Translations under genes and position numbers: made by a program
In this document: piece by piece, positions 49,441 through 58,687 of the stretch
Layout: each line of letters starts with the position of its first letter
Numbering within the stretch: the stretch's first letter is position 1
The notes under the pieces: generated by a model
Seen by the model: only the letters and a program-made list of their open reading frames with translations
What the model was told of the DNA's origin: nothing
Database searches by the model: none
From: Paenalcaligenes sp021793095
GTDB lineage: Bacteria; Pseudomonadota; Gammaproteobacteria; Burkholderiales; Burkholderiaceae_B
Reading direction: 5' to 3'
NCBI GenBank assembly: GCA_027317645.1
Contig: DAHVQS010000001.1
Span: forward strand, 54,341 to 118,340
DNA: 64,000 nucleotides

Positions 49441-51060
49441 ATGGAGTGGATACTCGACCCAACCGCGTGGGCGGGTTTGCTGACCCTCATATTATTAGAA
49501 ATAGTACTGGGGATAGATAACCTCATATTCATCGCTATTTTGGTGGACAAACTACCCCCTAAACTCCGTGACCGTGCGCGGGTTTTGGGGCTTTCTTTGG
49601 CGTTGTTAATGCGGTTGGCGTTGCTCTCCATTATGTCCTGGTTAATTACGCTCAGCGCACCTTTATTTACTTTGTTTGAGCATAGCTTTTCAGGACGGGA
49701 TCTCATTTTGATACTGGGCGGGGTGTTTTTAATCTTTAAAGGCACCCTCGAATTGCATGAGCGCATAGACTATCGGCCTATCAAGGCCGAAGGCGTGCGG
49801 GCCTATGCCAGTTTTGGCCTGATCGTCACCCAAATTGTTATCTTGGATGCGGTGTTCTCCATCGATGCGGTGATTACCGCAGTGGGGATGGTAGAGCATT
49901 TAGCCGTGATGATGATTGCGGTGATTGTGGCCATTTTAATCATGATAGTGGCCTCTAAGCCCTTGACTGTATTTGTGAATCAGCACCCTACGGTCATTAT
50001 TCTCTGTCTGGGCTTTTTGCTCATGATTGGGTTTTCTCTTCTGGTAGAGGGGTTTGGCTTTGTGGTGCCCAAAGGGTATTTATATGCCGCCATTACTTTT
50101 TCCGTTTTGATTGAAACCTTTAATCAGATGGCGCGCCGCAATCGCCGATTGGCAGAGCAGCATCGCCCTATGCTGGAGCGCACGGCTGAGGCTGTATTAC
50201 GCATGCTCGGTAAGCGCTTGCCCTCAGAGGTGGGGACAGCCGGTGAGGAGGCCAATGATGCGATTGATCCTAATTTAGTCTTTGGTAAAGAAGAACGCGA
50301 TATGGTCAGTGGCGTGCTGACGTTATCAGAGCGTAATGTACGTTCGCTCATGACCCCTCGCAATGATATTTCGTGGGTGAATATCGATGATCCACCGGCC
50401 GAGATCCAAGCCCAAATCGCGCGCGAGCCCCACAGCTATTTACCCGTCTGCAAGGGGACACTCGATGATGTGATTGGCTTGGGGCAGGCCAAAGAGTTGG
50501 TCGAGGACTTGATCAAGCACAACAGCATTCAATTATCGCGCTTGCGGGCCCCTTTAATTGTTCATGAGTCTATCGGCACCATACAATTGATGGAAAGGCT
50601 CAAAGAGGCGCATGGGCAGTTATTGCTGGTGGCTGATGAGTTTGGCGCCATTGCTGGGGTAGTGACGCCCATCGATATTTTTGAGGCCATTGCGGGTGAG
50701 TTCCCCGACGAAGACGAGATGCCGGATATCTTGGTCGAAACAGAGGATCAGTGGCTGGTGGATGGCGCTGCCGATTTGCACCACTTAGAGCAGATGCTAG
50801 AGATCGACGGCCTCGTTGATGACGATGAGGAATATTCCACCCTGGGCGGTTATTTGCTCGAGCGTTTTGGGCATTTACCCGAGGCTAATGACAGCTGCGA
50901 GTTAGAGTGGGGCCCTTATCGTTTTGTGTTTACAGTGCTAAAAATAGAGCAGCGTAGAATTGCGTCCGTTCGCATTGTGCGCGAACAACATACCGAGACG
51001 GCAGCGGATGACGAGGACATCGACCCTCCCAAAGAGGGGCCCCAAGCATACTCTACCTGA
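49441..51060 (+). CDS. TerC-family membrane protein with CBS pair and CorC domain
   Basis: 539-residue membrane protein of the YegH/YoaE type. An N-terminal TerC domain (about 1-230) has seven or so transmembrane helices with acidic residues within them: LEIVLGIDNLIFIAILVD and ILDAVFSIDAVITAVGMVEHL, whose Asp residues are conserved in metal-transport TerC proteins. A CBS pair (about 290-415; LMTPRNDISWV and VVTPIDIFEAIAGEFPDE) and a CorC/HlyC C-terminal domain (about 430-510) follow. The family is linked to metal (Mn/Mg) export in some bacteria; the ion here is not evident. Confidence 0.88.
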   Translation: MEWILDPTAWAGLLTLILLEIVLGIDNLIFIAILVDKLPPKLRDRARVLGLSLALLMRLALLSIMSWLITLSAPLFTLFEHSFSGRDLILILGGVFLIFKGTLELHERIDYRPIKAEGVRAYASFGLIVTQIVILDAVFSIDAVITAVGMVEHLAVMMIAVIVAILIMIVASKPLTVFVNQHPTVIILCLGFLLMIGFSLLVEGFGFVVPKGYLYAAITFSVLIETFNQMARRNRRLAEQHRPMLERTAEAVLRMLGKRLPSEVGTAGEEANDAIDPNLVFGKEERDMVSGVLTLSERNVRSLMTPRNDISWVNIDDPPAEIQAQIAREPHSYLPVCKGTLDDVIGLGQAKELVEDLIKHNSIQLSRLRAPLIVHESIGTIQLMERLKEAHGQLLLVADEFGAIAGVVTPIDIFEAIAGEFPDEDEMPDILVETEDQWLVDGAADLHHLEQMLEIDGLVDDDEEYSTLGGYLLERFGHLPEANDSCELEWGPYRFVFTVLKIEQRRIASVRIVREQHTETAADDEDIDPPKEGPQAYST

Positions 51061-51122
51061 TGCGGTGGGGTGTTGCCGTTGGGTCCGCTGCTATGATCAA
51101 CCCATAACAAATGGAGAGAGAG

Positions 51123-52055
51123 ATGCAACAAAATAATGAGGCACAGGTCTGGTTGGCTCAACCCGCTGTGCGCGATTTGGGCGCCTGGTTTGAACAGCAG
51201 TGGGCACAAAATCAATTTATTGCGATGGCAGGGGTATACAATCCGCTGAGCGCGCTGTTGGCACAACAGGCCGGATTTAAAGCCCTCTATTTATCGGGCG
51301 GTGCATTAACGGCATCGCTAGGCTTGCCTGATGTGGGCTTGCTCAATATGGATGAGCTGGTCTATCAGGCACGTAGCATTGTGCGCGCGACCCGCCTGCC
51401 TCTGCTAGTGGATGGGGATACAGGATATGGTGAGGCCCTAAATACCATGCGCTTGATGCGCGAGCTCGAAGAGGCCGGGGTCGCTGCAGTGCAGCTAGAA
51501 GATCAGGTGCTGCCCAAGAAATGTGGTCACCTCAATGGCAAGCAGCTCGTCAGCCCCCAAGAAATGGCCGAGAAAATTGCGGCCGCTGCCCAAGCACGTA
51601 CAGACTGTCGCATCATCGCACGCACAGATGCGGTCGCCTCTGAAGGTCTTGAGGCAGCGATTGATCGTGCACAGCAGTATATTGCAGCGGGGGCGGATGC
51701 TATCTTTCCCGAGGCACTGACTGACGCCGCACAGTTTCAGGCATTTGCCCAAGCCATTGATGCACCGCTTTTGGCCAATATGACCGAATTTGGACGTACC
51801 CCTCAGACCTCTGCCCAAGAATTCCAAGAGATGGGGTATGCCATGGCCATTTGGCCCGTCTCTAGCTTGCGTATCGCGGCGCAAGCCATGGCCGATTTCT
51901 ATCAAGAGTTACACGACACCGGGACAGCCGAGGCAACGGTTAAAAATATGCAAACCCGAGCTGATCTCTATGAACTGATCAAATACTATGGCTATGAGGC
52001 CTTGGATCACAGTATTCAAAAAACAGTATTACCCCCCGAGGCAGGCCAGAAATAA
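51123..52055 (+). CDS. prpB: Methylisocitrate lyase (PrpB-like)
   Basis: Isocitrate lyase superfamily enzyme that splits 2-methylisocitrate to pyruvate and succinate in the methylcitrate cycle. I start at the ATG 51123, which has GGAGAGAG immediately before it (overlapping a preceding in-frame ATG at 51111). 310 residues. Catalytic loop KKCGHLNGKQL with the Cys at about 120, the metal-binding LVDGDTGYGEA, QLEDQVLPKKCG and ARTDAVASEG are present. No prpC, acnD or prpR is nearby, so it stands alone; other members of this superfamily cannot be ruled out without comparison. Confidence 0.88.
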   Translation: MQQNNEAQVWLAQPAVRDLGAWFEQQWAQNQFIAMAGVYNPLSALLAQQAGFKALYLSGGALTASLGLPDVGLLNMDELVYQARSIVRATRLPLLVDGDTGYGEALNTMRLMRELEEAGVAAVQLEDQVLPKKCGHLNGKQLVSPQEMAEKIAAAAQARTDCRIIARTDAVASEGLEAAIDRAQQYIAAGADAIFPEALTDAAQFQAFAQAIDAPLLANMTEFGRTPQTSAQEFQEMGYAMAIWPVSSLRIAAQAMADFYQELHDTGTAEATVKNMQTRADLYELIKYYGYEALDHSIQKTVLPPEAGQK

Positions 52056-52098
52056 CGCTCTGGGTTGGGGCTGGTGTGCGGCTTTAGACCGGATGACT

Positions 52099-52893
52099 TT
52101 ATAAATAACGGGTGGGGTATCCATGGCGGTGCAGCCCCACCGAGCCATCTAAATCAATGCTGACCCAGCCGCCGCGGACGGGTTGGCTGTGGTCATATTC
52201 CCAATCTGGGATCACCACGCGACTAAGGGCCTGTTGATCACCAAAGTGGTGGATAGCGGGTTGATGGGTGTGGCCATGAATCAGCAGTGTCTGCCCATGC
52301 GCAATGAGGGTGGTTGCCGTATCTGGTTCGTAGATATCGCCTAGGGTGGCATAATTGCGCTGCTTGCTTTGCTGTCTGAGCGAGTGGGCAATCCGCTCGC
52401 GTAGACTGAGCGGCAGGCATAGGAAAAGGCGTTGTAGCCAGCGTTGATGCACGGTACGCCGATAACGTAGATAGGCGTGGTCATCGGTGCAAAATTGATC
52501 CCCATGGGCCAATAAAAAATCACGCTGTGGGGTGCTGATAATCAATTCATCCGGCAGGCACTGAGCGTGTACATGGGCCGCAAATTGATGGCCCAGTAGA
52601 AAGTCTCTATTGCCACGCATGAGAAACAGCGGTGTGGTTTGCGCGAAAGCACGCAGGGCATCGATGACCGTTTCTAACCATGCGGGGGGGCGTTGAATAA
52701 TATCGTCGCCTATCCAAGCTTCAAAAATATCACCACATAAGATGAGGGCATCCGTTTCCTGTGCAGCCTGCTCGAGAAAAGCATAAAAGGCCGCAGCAGT
52801 GTCAGGTGCGTGCGGCCCAAGGTGTATATCTGCGGCCACCCATAGGCGGCCGTCAAAGTGATGCTTATTCAGCGGTGATGGTTGCTTTTTCAA
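52099..52893 (-). CDS. lpxH: UDP-2,3-diacylglucosamine diphosphatase LpxH
   Basis: Metallophosphoesterase of lipid A synthesis, giving lipid X. The 264 residues show the five-part metal site: AADIHLGPH (DxH, about 20-22), ILCGDIFEAWIGDD (about 50-60), GNRDFLLG, LLAHGDQFCTDD and IHGHTHQPAIH with closing His residues. The ATG lies inside the 3' end of the cyclophilin gene (29-base overlap), so expression is probably coupled. A gene for a closely related exported phosphatase is not seen. Confidence 0.95.
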   Translation of the reverse strand: MKKQPSPLNKHHFDGRLWVAADIHLGPHAPDTAAAFYAFLEQAAQETDALILCGDIFEAWIGDDIIQRPPAWLETVIDALRAFAQTTPLFLMRGNRDFLLGHQFAAHVHAQCLPDELIISTPQRDFLLAHGDQFCTDDHAYLRYRRTVHQRWLQRLFLCLPLSLRERIAHSLRQQSKQRNYATLGDIYEPDTATTLIAHGQTLLIHGHTHQPAIHHFGDQQALSRVVIPDWEYDHSQPVRGGWVSIDLDGSVGLHRHGYPTRYL

Positions 52894-53533
52894 TGACGAT
52901 ATCCTCTACGGGGACGTCTTGGTGCATGCCCATGCTGCCGGTTTGAACCCCTTTGATGGCGTCCACAACCTCTGTGCCCTCAATTACCTCACCAAATACG
53001 GCATAGCCCCAGCCGGTAGGCGTGGGGGCGGTAAAGTTCAGAAAGTCATTATCCGCCACGTTGATAAAGAACTGAGCAGTGGCCGAATGAGGATCATTGG
53101 TGCGTGCCATGGCCAGTGTGTAGCGATTGTTTTTTAAGCCGTTATCGGCCTCATTTTCGATGGGGGCATTGGCCTGTTTTTGCTTGAGGCCAGGCTCAAA
53201 GCCACCGCCTTGGATCATGAAACCGTCAATGACGCGGTGAAAGACCGTGCCATCATAAAAACCGTCTTTGACATAGTTCAGAAAGTTCTCAACGGTTTTA
53301 GGGGCTTTTTCGGCATTGAGCTCGATAACAATGTCGCCCTGGGTGGTGTTTAGTGTGACTTGTGGTTTACTCATAGTGACCTCTTGATCGTTGGTTTGTG
53401 CGGCTGCGGGTGTACCGCTTTGTGTGCCAAAGATGGCGCATGCCATGACTGCCCCTAAAAAGCCTTTGAGTACTTTTTGGTGGCGGGCAATAAAGCCTCT
53501 AAGTGTAGCAAGTTTGAGTGAATGATAAAGCAT
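52865..53533 (-). CDS. Cyclophilin peptidyl-prolyl isomerase with N-terminal signal peptide and internal start
   Basis: Catalyses proline cis-trans isomerisation. The cyclophilin domain occupies about residues 57-222: TVFHRVIDGFMIQGG holds the catalytic Arg, followed by NRYTLAMAR, SATAQFFINV and FGEVIEG. From the ATG at 53533 the protein has a signal-like N-terminus (basic MLYHSLKLATLRGFIARHQK, then VLKGFLGAVMACAIFG and ending TPAAAQ), implying export. A second in-frame ATG at 53374 begins MSKPQVTLNTTQGD, exactly where cytosolic PpiB proteins start, and has AAGAGG five to six bases before it. Two products are possible. Tail overlaps the lpxH start. Confidence 0.88.
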   Translation of the reverse strand: MLYHSLKLATLRGFIARHQKVLKGFLGAVMACAIFGTQSGTPAAAQTNDQEVTMSKPQVTLNTTQGDIVIELNAEKAPKTVENFLNYVKDGFYDGTVFHRVIDGFMIQGGGFEPGLKQKQANAPIENEADNGLKNNRYTLAMARTNDPHSATAQFFINVADNDFLNFTAPTPTGWGYAVFGEVIEGTEVVDAIKGVQTGSMGMHQDVPVEDIVIEKATITAE

Positions 53534-53570
53534 GTGTGTTCTGCCTGTAGAGTGAAACTAAAGGATAAAA

Positions 53571-54257
53571 CTAGCGCAGTAGGTTTTGAATTTCCTCAGC
53601 CCGGGGCTTGCCCTTGGAGCCCGCCCGCTGGAAAGTCTCTTCGGCCAGCATCAGGCGTACCTCGCCCAAGTTTTGCAATGCGGTTTCGTTGTTGGGGTCT
53701 GCCGTTAGAGCCATGGCGAGGGCATCCTCGGCCAGATTGAGGTTGCCCTGACGCACATACTCCAAAGCCAGGTTGTTCCAGGGCTCGGGCAGCTCAGGAT
53801 AAAGTGTGGTCATGCGTTTATAAAGCTCAAAGGCATCTTGGTATTGGCCCAAGGCCTCAAATGCGCGCCCCTTGAGAAAAAGCAGCTGTACGTCTGTGCC
53901 GAGGATTTCCGTCTCTGCCAATTGCTTTTCACGGCGTTCGATTGCTTCAAGTGCCTCATCTGCACGGCCACTTTGCACGAGATTGTAAATACGGCGATTG
54001 ATTTCAGAACCGCTAAGAGGGACCGAGGTGTCGGCCTCAGGGGTGAGCGCGTTGAGTAGTTTTGCCAGCGGGGTCCACCCTTCGTCTTTAGAATCAGTGG
54101 TGGGAAAGACCTCGTCACTGCTGGTTTGCGCCAACAGGCTGGTTGACCATAGGCAGCACAGGCTGATGATCAGCGCGTATAGCAGGGCGCGATACCGGGT
54201 TAGATGATCGGGGGCAATGCGTCTGGGCGTATACGGGTGCGGATGAGATGGAAACAC
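53571..54257 (-). CDS. Tetratricopeptide repeat protein, secreted
   Basis: 228 residues, start GTG at 54257, with no ATG available nearby. An uncleaved or signal segment (YRALLYALIISLCCLWSTSLLAQ, about 22-44) points to the periplasm or membrane. TPR-like pairs occupy about 85-205: RIYNLVQSGRADEALEAIERRE, LFLKGRAFEALGQYQDAFELYKRM, PEPWNNLALEYVRQGNLNLAEDALAMALTADP. TPRs mediate protein contacts; the partner is unknown. It lies 37 bases before the cyclophilin gene on the same strand, suggesting a small operon TPR-cyclophilin-lpxH, divergent from cysS. Confidence 0.82.
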   Translation of the reverse strand: MFPSHPHPYTPRRIAPDHLTRYRALLYALIISLCCLWSTSLLAQTSSDEVFPTTDSKDEGWTPLAKLLNALTPEADTSVPLSGSEINRRIYNLVQSGRADEALEAIERREKQLAETEILGTDVQLLFLKGRAFEALGQYQDAFELYKRMTTLYPELPEPWNNLALEYVRQGNLNLAEDALAMALTADPNNETALQNLGEVRLMLAEETFQRAGSKGKPRAEEIQNLLR

Positions 54258-54507
54258 TGAACTATTCGGTCCTGAGGTGATGAGTGGTATTTTATGCGGT
54301 TTAATAGTCTTGACTATGGGTCAAAGGGGCCTTCTTGTTATACTGGCCTTTCTGCTTTTCTGTAGATGACGTGCTATTTTAACGCATAAGGCCATCTTTC
54401 ATTCTAATGGAATTGGCCGTTCAGGCCTTCAACTGTTGTATTATTTGTGCATATTTCGCGATTAATCCATCGCGCTATGCTTCTATTTTCTAATTTTATA
54501 TCGGTTC
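54258..54507. other. Divergent promoter region between TPR gene and cysS
   Basis: 250 AT-rich bases (54340-54500 especially) with no gene. It must hold promoters for both the minus-strand TPR operon and plus-strand cysS; I see no element clear enough to mark. Confidence 0.3.
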
Positions 54508-55971
54508 ATGTTGCACATTTATAACTCTCTGTCACGTAAAAAAGAAGTTTTCCGCCCCATAGAACACGGTCAAGTACGGATGTATGTCTGTGGCATGACC
54601 GTGTATGACTTTTGTCATTTAGGGCATGCACGTATGCTGGTGAGCTTTGACGTGATCCAGCGCTGGTTACGTGCCAGTGGGTATGAGGTGCAATTCGTCA
54701 GAAATATCACAGATATTGATGACAAAATCATTAACAAGGCCGTTGAAACCCAGCGCTCCGTGCGTGAGATCACTGATTTTTATACTCAGGCGATGCATGC
54801 TGATGAGCAGGCTTTAAATGTACAGCGTCCTGATTTTGAGCCCCGAGCAACTGAGCATGTGCCCGCCATGCTCGATATCATCGAGCGTTTACAGGACAAG
54901 GGCTTGGCCTATCAGGGGGCGGATGGTGATGTGCACTATGCCGTGCGCAAATTTGATGGCTATGGCAAGCTCAGCGGGCGCACTCTAGACGAACTGCGCG
55001 CTGGTGAACGCGTGGCCGTGGCCGATGGCAAGCGTGATCCATTGGATTTTGTGCTCTGGAAGGCAGCCAAAGAAAACGAACCCGATGAGTGCAAATGGCC
55101 TTCTCAATACGGGGTCGGCCGTCCGGGCTGGCATATTGAGTGCTCAGCAATGAGTTACGAACTATTAGGGATGCCTCTGGACATTCATGGGGGCGGGCCT
55201 GATTTAAAATTCCCGCACCATGAAAATGAGATCGCCCAATCTGAGGGGGCTTTTGGCGGGCAAATGGCCAATTACTGGATGCACTGTGGCCCGCTCATGG
55301 TGGATGCTGACAAGATGTCTAAATCACTGGGCAACTTTAAGCGCATCCGCGACACTATTGCTCGCACTGACGGGCCAGACTTAGAGGACCAAGCAGCCTA
55401 TCAGGCCAATATCCGCGAGGCCGAAATGCTGCGCTTTTTCATTGTGCGCAACCACTACCGCAGCATCCAAAACTTTGCCCCAGCCAATCTCAACGATGCA
55501 CAACAGGCCATTGATCGGCTTTATCAGTGCTTGGCTAATGTGCCGCCAGCTGCAGACACAGAGGGCATTGATTGGACGCATCCACAGGCCGTCCAGTTTA
55601 AACAGCATATGGATGATGATTTTAATACGGCAGGGGCGGTGTCCGTGCTGTTTGAACTGGCCAACCATGTGAATCGTGAAAAAGATGCCCAGGCCAGCGC
55701 ATTATTAAAAAATCTCGGGGCGTTACTCGGGTTGCTACAGCATGATCCCCAAGTTTACTTGCGTTCTACCTCGCGCTATCGTGTGAGCGAGGGACAATCT
55801 GCCACCGCTGTATTGACTGATGCTGAAATCCAAGAGCAGATCGCACAGCGCACCCAGGCCAAAGCAGACAGAGATTTCCAAAAAGCAGACTCAATACGTG
55901 ATCAGCTGCGAGCACAAGGTATTGAGCTAGAAGACAAAGCAGGAGGGGAAACGCAATGGCGTCGCATGTAA
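54508..55971 (+). CDS. cysS: Cysteinyl-tRNA synthetase
   Basis: Class I aminoacyl-tRNA synthetase, 487 residues. MLHIYNSLSRKKEVFRPIE starts the protein; the zinc-binding Cys is in MYVCGMTVYD, HIGH appears as HLGH (37-40), followed by VQFVRNITDIDDKII. The WHIECSAMS and GGGPDLKFPHHENE motifs carry the other zinc ligands, and KMSKSLGNF is at about 269-277. The anticodon-binding tail contains ADRDFQKADSIRDQL. Its stop codon lies 16 bases inside the following glycosylase gene. Confidence 0.97.
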   Translation: MLHIYNSLSRKKEVFRPIEHGQVRMYVCGMTVYDFCHLGHARMLVSFDVIQRWLRASGYEVQFVRNITDIDDKIINKAVETQRSVREITDFYTQAMHADEQALNVQRPDFEPRATEHVPAMLDIIERLQDKGLAYQGADGDVHYAVRKFDGYGKLSGRTLDELRAGERVAVADGKRDPLDFVLWKAAKENEPDECKWPSQYGVGRPGWHIECSAMSYELLGMPLDIHGGGPDLKFPHHENEIAQSEGAFGGQMANYWMHCGPLMVDADKMSKSLGNFKRIRDTIARTDGPDLEDQAAYQANIREAEMLRFFIVRNHYRSIQNFAPANLNDAQQAIDRLYQCLANVPPAADTEGIDWTHPQAVQFKQHMDDDFNTAGAVSVLFELANHVNREKDAQASALLKNLGALLGLLQHDPQVYLRSTSRYRVSEGQSATAVLTDAEIQEQIAQRTQAKADRDFQKADSIRDQLRAQGIELEDKAGGETQWRRM

Positions 55972-56609
55972 AAGGTTTACGCCGCATCAAGGGGCCTTCT
56001 TGCTGGCAAGAGGCCCAAAATCATTTAATGGATCAAGATCGTATTCTACGTCGATTGATTCCACAGTTTGATGATGAACGCATCGAGGCACCCAGCACAC
56101 CTTTCAAGACACTGGTGCGCTCTATTATTGGGCAACAGGTCAGTCGCCAGAGCGCCCAAGCCATTTGGGAACGCTTTTTGCATCGCTTTGATCAGGCTCC
56201 CGAGGCGCATGATGTGTTGGATACCCCATTCGAAGATTTACGAAAATTAGGATTGTCGCAACGTAAAACAGAGTATATTTTAGGGGTTGCCGAGTATTTT
56301 GCGGACGACCAAATACGCAATTTAGACTGGGCAAGTCTCGAAAACGAGCGTATTATTGCACAGCTGTGTAAACTACGGGGTGTAGGGCGTTGGACCGCCG
56401 AAATGTTTTTGATTTTTAATTTGCATCGCGCCAATGTTCTGCCATTAGATGATGCAGGTTTAATTAAGGCGATTTCCAAGCACTATTTTAGTGGTGAGCC
56501 GGTCTCGCGCTTTGAGGCTCGAGAGGTCGCCCAAGCTTGGACTCCCTGGTGTACTGTTGCCACTTGGTATTTGTGGCGTAGTTTACAATCCCAATCCGCA
56601 ACCCGCTAA
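55956..56609 (+). CDS. DNA-3-methyladenine glycosylase II family (AlkA-like HhH-GPD)
   Basis: Base-excision glycosylase for alkylated purines, 217 residues. The HhH-GPD core includes STPFKTLVRSIIGQQVSRQSA (about 48-68), the hairpin LRGVGRWTAEMFLIFNLHRA with Gly-rich turn and the catalytic Asp in NVLPLDDAGLIKAI (about 163-165). It lacks the N-terminal AlkA domain of E. coli (282 residues), like the short bacterial family. It overlaps cysS by 16 bases and precedes accA by 21 bases; cysS-alkA-accA-tilS is conserved in this lineage by memory. Confidence 0.9.
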   Translation: MASHVKGLRRIKGPSCWQEAQNHLMDQDRILRRLIPQFDDERIEAPSTPFKTLVRSIIGQQVSRQSAQAIWERFLHRFDQAPEAHDVLDTPFEDLRKLGLSQRKTEYILGVAEYFADDQIRNLDWASLENERIIAQLCKLRGVGRWTAEMFLIFNLHRANVLPLDDAGLIKAISKHYFSGEPVSRFEAREVAQAWTPWCTVATWYLWRSLQSQSATR

Positions 56610-56630
56610 AGGCTAAAGCGAAACGTTACA

Positions 56631-57596
56631 ATGCGAAATACATATTTAGACTTTGAGCAGCCAATCGCTGAGTTAGAGCAAAAGATCCAAGAATTACGCT
56701 ACGTGCAGTCTGATTCTGCCGTTGATATCTCTGAGGAGCTCAATCGCCTACAACAAAAAAGTCAAACGTTGACGAAAAATATTTACTCCAAGTTAACCCC
56801 TTGGCAAATAGCGATGGTCGCCCGGCATCCTCAGCGACCCTATACTTTCGATTATATCGATCTCTTGTTTACTGATTTCCATGAGTTGCATGGCGATCGT
56901 ATGTACGCCGACGATCAGGCTATTGTTGGCGGCCTAGCACGTTTTAATGGCTTGCCCTGTATGGTCATTGGTCACCAAAAGGGCCGCGATACCAAAGAGC
57001 GCGCACGACGTAATTTCGGTATGCCACGGCCAGAGGGCTATAGAAAGGCCCTGCGCATGATGCGTTTGGCAGAAAAATTTAAATTGCCGATTTTTACATT
57101 TGTCGATACCCCCGGTGCTTACCCGGGTGTCGGTGCAGAGGAGCGCGGCCAATCCGAGGCGATTGGACACAATTTGTATGCCATGGCTGAGCTCAATGTG
57201 CCCATCATTACCACCATTATTGGTGAAGGGGGCTCTGGTGGGGCCTTGGCTATTGCCGTGGGTGATGTGGTGCTGATGTTGCAGTACGCTACCTACGCAG
57301 TCATCTCTCCTGAGGGCTGTGCCTCTATCTTGTGGCGTGATGCAGAAAAGGCATCCACCGCGGCCGAGGCCCTAGGAATTACAGCCGAGCGTCTCAAGCA
57401 GCTCGAGCTGGTCGATCGCCTGATCGAAGAGCCGGTCGGCGGTGCACATCGTGACCCGCAGGCGATGGCAGAGTCTTTGCAGCGCGCGCTGGCCGAATCA
57501 TTACGCCTAGTGAGTGGTCTGAGCCCAGAGCAATTGCGTGAGCGCCGCCTCGAGCGGCTCTTGGCTTATGGCCATTTTCAAGAAGGGCGCAGTTAA
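56631..57596 (+). CDS. accA: Acetyl-CoA carboxylase carboxyltransferase subunit alpha
   Basis: Transfers carboxyl from carboxybiotin to acetyl-CoA, the first step of fatty acid synthesis, with AccD. The 321 residues carry an N-terminal helical section (EQPIAELEQKIQELR), then HPQRPYTFDYID, FHELHGDRMYADDQAIVGG, and the crotonase-like core GRDTKERARRNFGMPRPEGYRKALRMM, TPGAYPGVGAEERGQ and GEGGSGGALA, closing PEGCASILWRDA. The zinc ribbon typical of AccD is absent, as expected. tilS starts 18 bases after its stop. Confidence 0.97.
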   Translation: MRNTYLDFEQPIAELEQKIQELRYVQSDSAVDISEELNRLQQKSQTLTKNIYSKLTPWQIAMVARHPQRPYTFDYIDLLFTDFHELHGDRMYADDQAIVGGLARFNGLPCMVIGHQKGRDTKERARRNFGMPRPEGYRKALRMMRLAEKFKLPIFTFVDTPGAYPGVGAEERGQSEAIGHNLYAMAELNVPIITTIIGEGGSGGALAIAVGDVVLMLQYATYAVISPEGCASILWRDAEKASTAAEALGITAERLKQLELVDRLIEEPVGGAHRDPQAMAESLQRALAESLRLVSGLSPEQLRERRLERLLAYGHFQEGRS

Positions 57597-57614
57597 TCCT
57601 CATTGACCCTGTGA

Positions 57615-58652
57615 ATGACGAGCACTTTGCACTTGGTTTTAAACCCCACGCTGTTACAGGCAATTCATCACAGCATTTCACAAAATACTCAGGGCCAGGC
57701 GTATGCCGTCGCCCTGAGTGGTGGTCCTGACTCTGCCGTGCTGGCCGTTCACGCGGCCGCTTGGGCGCAACAAGAAAACAAAGACATTTATTTTTTTCAT
57801 ATTCATCACGGTCTGCAGCAGATCGCTGATGACTGGGCCGAGCATGTACTGCATCTGGGGCATCTGTTGCAAAGGCCCACTTGGGTAAAAAGAGTACAGG
57901 TGCAGGCGCGTGGTGATGGCATCGAGTCAGCGGCTCGACGGGCGCGTTATACCGCGCTGAGTGAAATGGCGCAGCAATTGAATATTGACGCCATTCTGTT
58001 GGGACATCATCTGGGTGATCAGGCAGAAACGGTGCTGATGCGTTTACTGCGTGGCACCGGACCAGCGGGCATGCAGGCAATGCAGCCCAAAAGCAGGCGC
58101 TTAGGGCAGACCTATTTACGCCCTTTTTTAAATATTGCCCGTCGTGAAATCTTGCAAGCAGCCCAGGACTTTAGCCTGCACAGCGGTTGGCAACCGGTGA
58201 CCGATCCTACCAATGTCAATCCTCGTTATACTCGAGGCATTATCCGCGAACATTTGACGCCAGTGCTGGATCAGTATTGGCCGCACTGGCAGCAGGCCTT
58301 AGGGCGCCATGCCCAACAGGCCGCCGCACAGCACCAACTGCTCAACGAGTGGGCAGATGAGCTTTTAGAGCGCCTGGATTACCGCAAGGTATGCCCACAG
58401 ACCGGGCGCTTAGAATCCAGTTTTGATCTGAGTGCATGGCGTGCGCTAAATGCTGCCAAACAAGCACTCGTGCTGCGCCGTTTTTTACAACGCGATGAAC
58501 AACTCATGCCCACCGAGGCACGATTACGGGAAATGATGCGGCAGCTCAACCAGGTACATCAGCGGGGGACTGACCGCAGGTTGCAAATTAAACACGGTCG
58601 TGCGTTTTTACGTTGTATCGATGGACGAGTGTTGTTAAAACGCTATGATTGA
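57615..58652 (+). CDS. tilS: tRNA(Ile)-lysidine synthetase
   Basis: Modifies C34 of tRNA-Ile2 to lysidine so that AUA is read as isoleucine. The 345 residues have an N-terminal PP-loop SGGPDS (35-40), HIHHGLQ, RARYTALSEMAQ, LGHHLGDQAETVLMRLLRG (about 132-150) and a distinctive linker RRLGQTYLRPFLNIARREIL. A helical C-terminal extension (about 215-345) is the shorter type. GGTCCTGA is part of the PP-loop; no odd features. Directly before lysC with 35 bases between. Confidence 0.95.
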   Translation: MTSTLHLVLNPTLLQAIHHSISQNTQGQAYAVALSGGPDSAVLAVHAAAWAQQENKDIYFFHIHHGLQQIADDWAEHVLHLGHLLQRPTWVKRVQVQARGDGIESAARRARYTALSEMAQQLNIDAILLGHHLGDQAETVLMRLLRGTGPAGMQAMQPKSRRLGQTYLRPFLNIARREILQAAQDFSLHSGWQPVTDPTNVNPRYTRGIIREHLTPVLDQYWPHWQQALGRHAQQAAAQHQLLNEWADELLERLDYRKVCPQTGRLESSFDLSAWRALNAAKQALVLRRFLQRDEQLMPTEARLREMMRQLNQVHQRGTDRRLQIKHGRAFLRCIDGRVLLKRYD

Positions 58653-58687
58653 CCCATTTAAAATTGTTTCTGATTTGAGTATTTAAC

